A stretch of 5,284 nt of DNA from Candidatus Woesearchaeota archaeon (lineage in GTDB: Archaea > Nanobdellota > Nanobdellia > Woesearchaeales > B29-G15): the NCBI GenBank assembly GCA_003650585.1, contig QMQS01000069.1, forward strand, positions 1 through 5,284. Reading direction: 5' to 3'. The translations under genes and the position numbers were made by a program. Below are positions 5,169-5,284 of this stretch, piece after piece. The first letter of the stretch is position 1. Each line of letters begins with the position of its first letter. The notes below the pieces were generated by a model. The model was not told the origin of the DNA. It saw nothing but the letters and a program-made list of their open reading frames with translations, and did no database searches.

Positions 5169-5284
5169 TTTTCAATCAACTCAACATAATCATGCCCCTT
5201 TGGAATGCCCTTGCTTAGGTCATACTCCCACACCTGTAGCTCCCCTTCCTTTCTTTTCAGCACAAACCCCATTCGCTTATAGAA
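5165..5284 (-). CDS. probable FkbH-like (HAD-IIIC/GNAT) protein, C-terminal 39 residues
   Basis: Only the last 39 codons and the stop are in the window. The translation starts FYKRMGFVLKRKEGELQ and continues VWEYDLSKGIPKGHDYVELIEK. The 'FYkrmGF' stretch is the end of a GNAT-type acyltransferase domain (acceptor-side alpha4/beta7 region), and the remainder ('..yDLskg.pk.hdYveli.k') resembles the tail of FkbH-like proteins, in which an HAD-IIIC phosphatase domain is fused to a GNAT domain. FkbH proteins load a glyceryl group from 1,3-bisphosphoglycerate onto an ACP. The ACP gene directly downstream, sharing an ATGA overlap, strongly favours this over a stand-alone GNAT N-acetyltransferase, which remains the alternative. 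The HAD motifs lie outside the window, so the call cannot be confirmed here. Confidence 0.6.
   Translation of the reverse strand, partial: FYKRMGFVLKRKEGELQVWEYDLSKGIPKGHDYVELIEK

Noticed and set aside
1..5284. tRNA, rRNA, CRISPR arrays, insertion sequences or long repeats
   Set aside because: I looked on both strands and saw no cloverleaf-like segments, regularly spaced repeats, transposase motifs or long inverted repeats; the window is almost fully coding.

Overview
The window reads as a stretch of archaeal chromosome, densely packed and transcribed entirely from the minus strand. The archaeal assignment rests on two TATA-like promoter boxes (about 3616-3630 and 2215-2229). Each sits about 26-28 nt upstream of an ATG, the spacing expected for leaderless or nearly leaderless archaeal mRNAs. 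It is also supported by Shine-Dalgarno-like GGAGG/GGTG motifs before internal operon genes, frequent AGG/AGA arginine and ATA isoleucine codons, and the DUF2304/GT2/small-EamA gene set common in archaeal surface-glycan loci. The lineage cannot be fixed from the sequence.

In transcription order (right to left), the first block (5284-3668) is an acyl-carrier-protein cassette. It holds the C-terminal end of a probable FkbH-like HAD-IIIC/GNAT protein (cut by the window edge), a 79-aa acyl carrier protein, a MaoC-type hotdog dehydratase/hydratase, a left-handed beta-helix (hexapeptide) acyltransferase, and a holo-ACP synthase (AcpS) that would activate the carrier protein. The genes overlap or nearly touch. 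An oligo-T tract directly after acpS may end this transcript.

After a 74-nt gap carrying a TATA promoter comes the second block (3593-1). It encodes two paralogous four-helix EamA/SMR-type half-transporters, a family 2 glycosyltransferase of the polyprenyl-phosphate-sugar synthase type, a DUF2304 membrane protein with its own TATA box, and two GT4 glycosyltransferases, the last truncated by the left edge.

Taken together the genes fit an envelope-glycan locus. The GT2 enzyme would make a lipid-phosphate-linked sugar, the EamA pair would flip it, and the GT4 enzymes would extend a glycan. The ACP cassette would prepare a small acyl group (glyceryl, lactyl or similar, by analogy with FkbH systems) and place it on a sugar. 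The most notable point is a self-contained ACP + AcpS + FkbH-like + MaoC + acyltransferase unit in an apparent archaeon, a domain that generally lacks ACP-dependent fatty acid synthesis. The functional link between the two blocks is inferred from proximity and gene families, not shown by the sequence.
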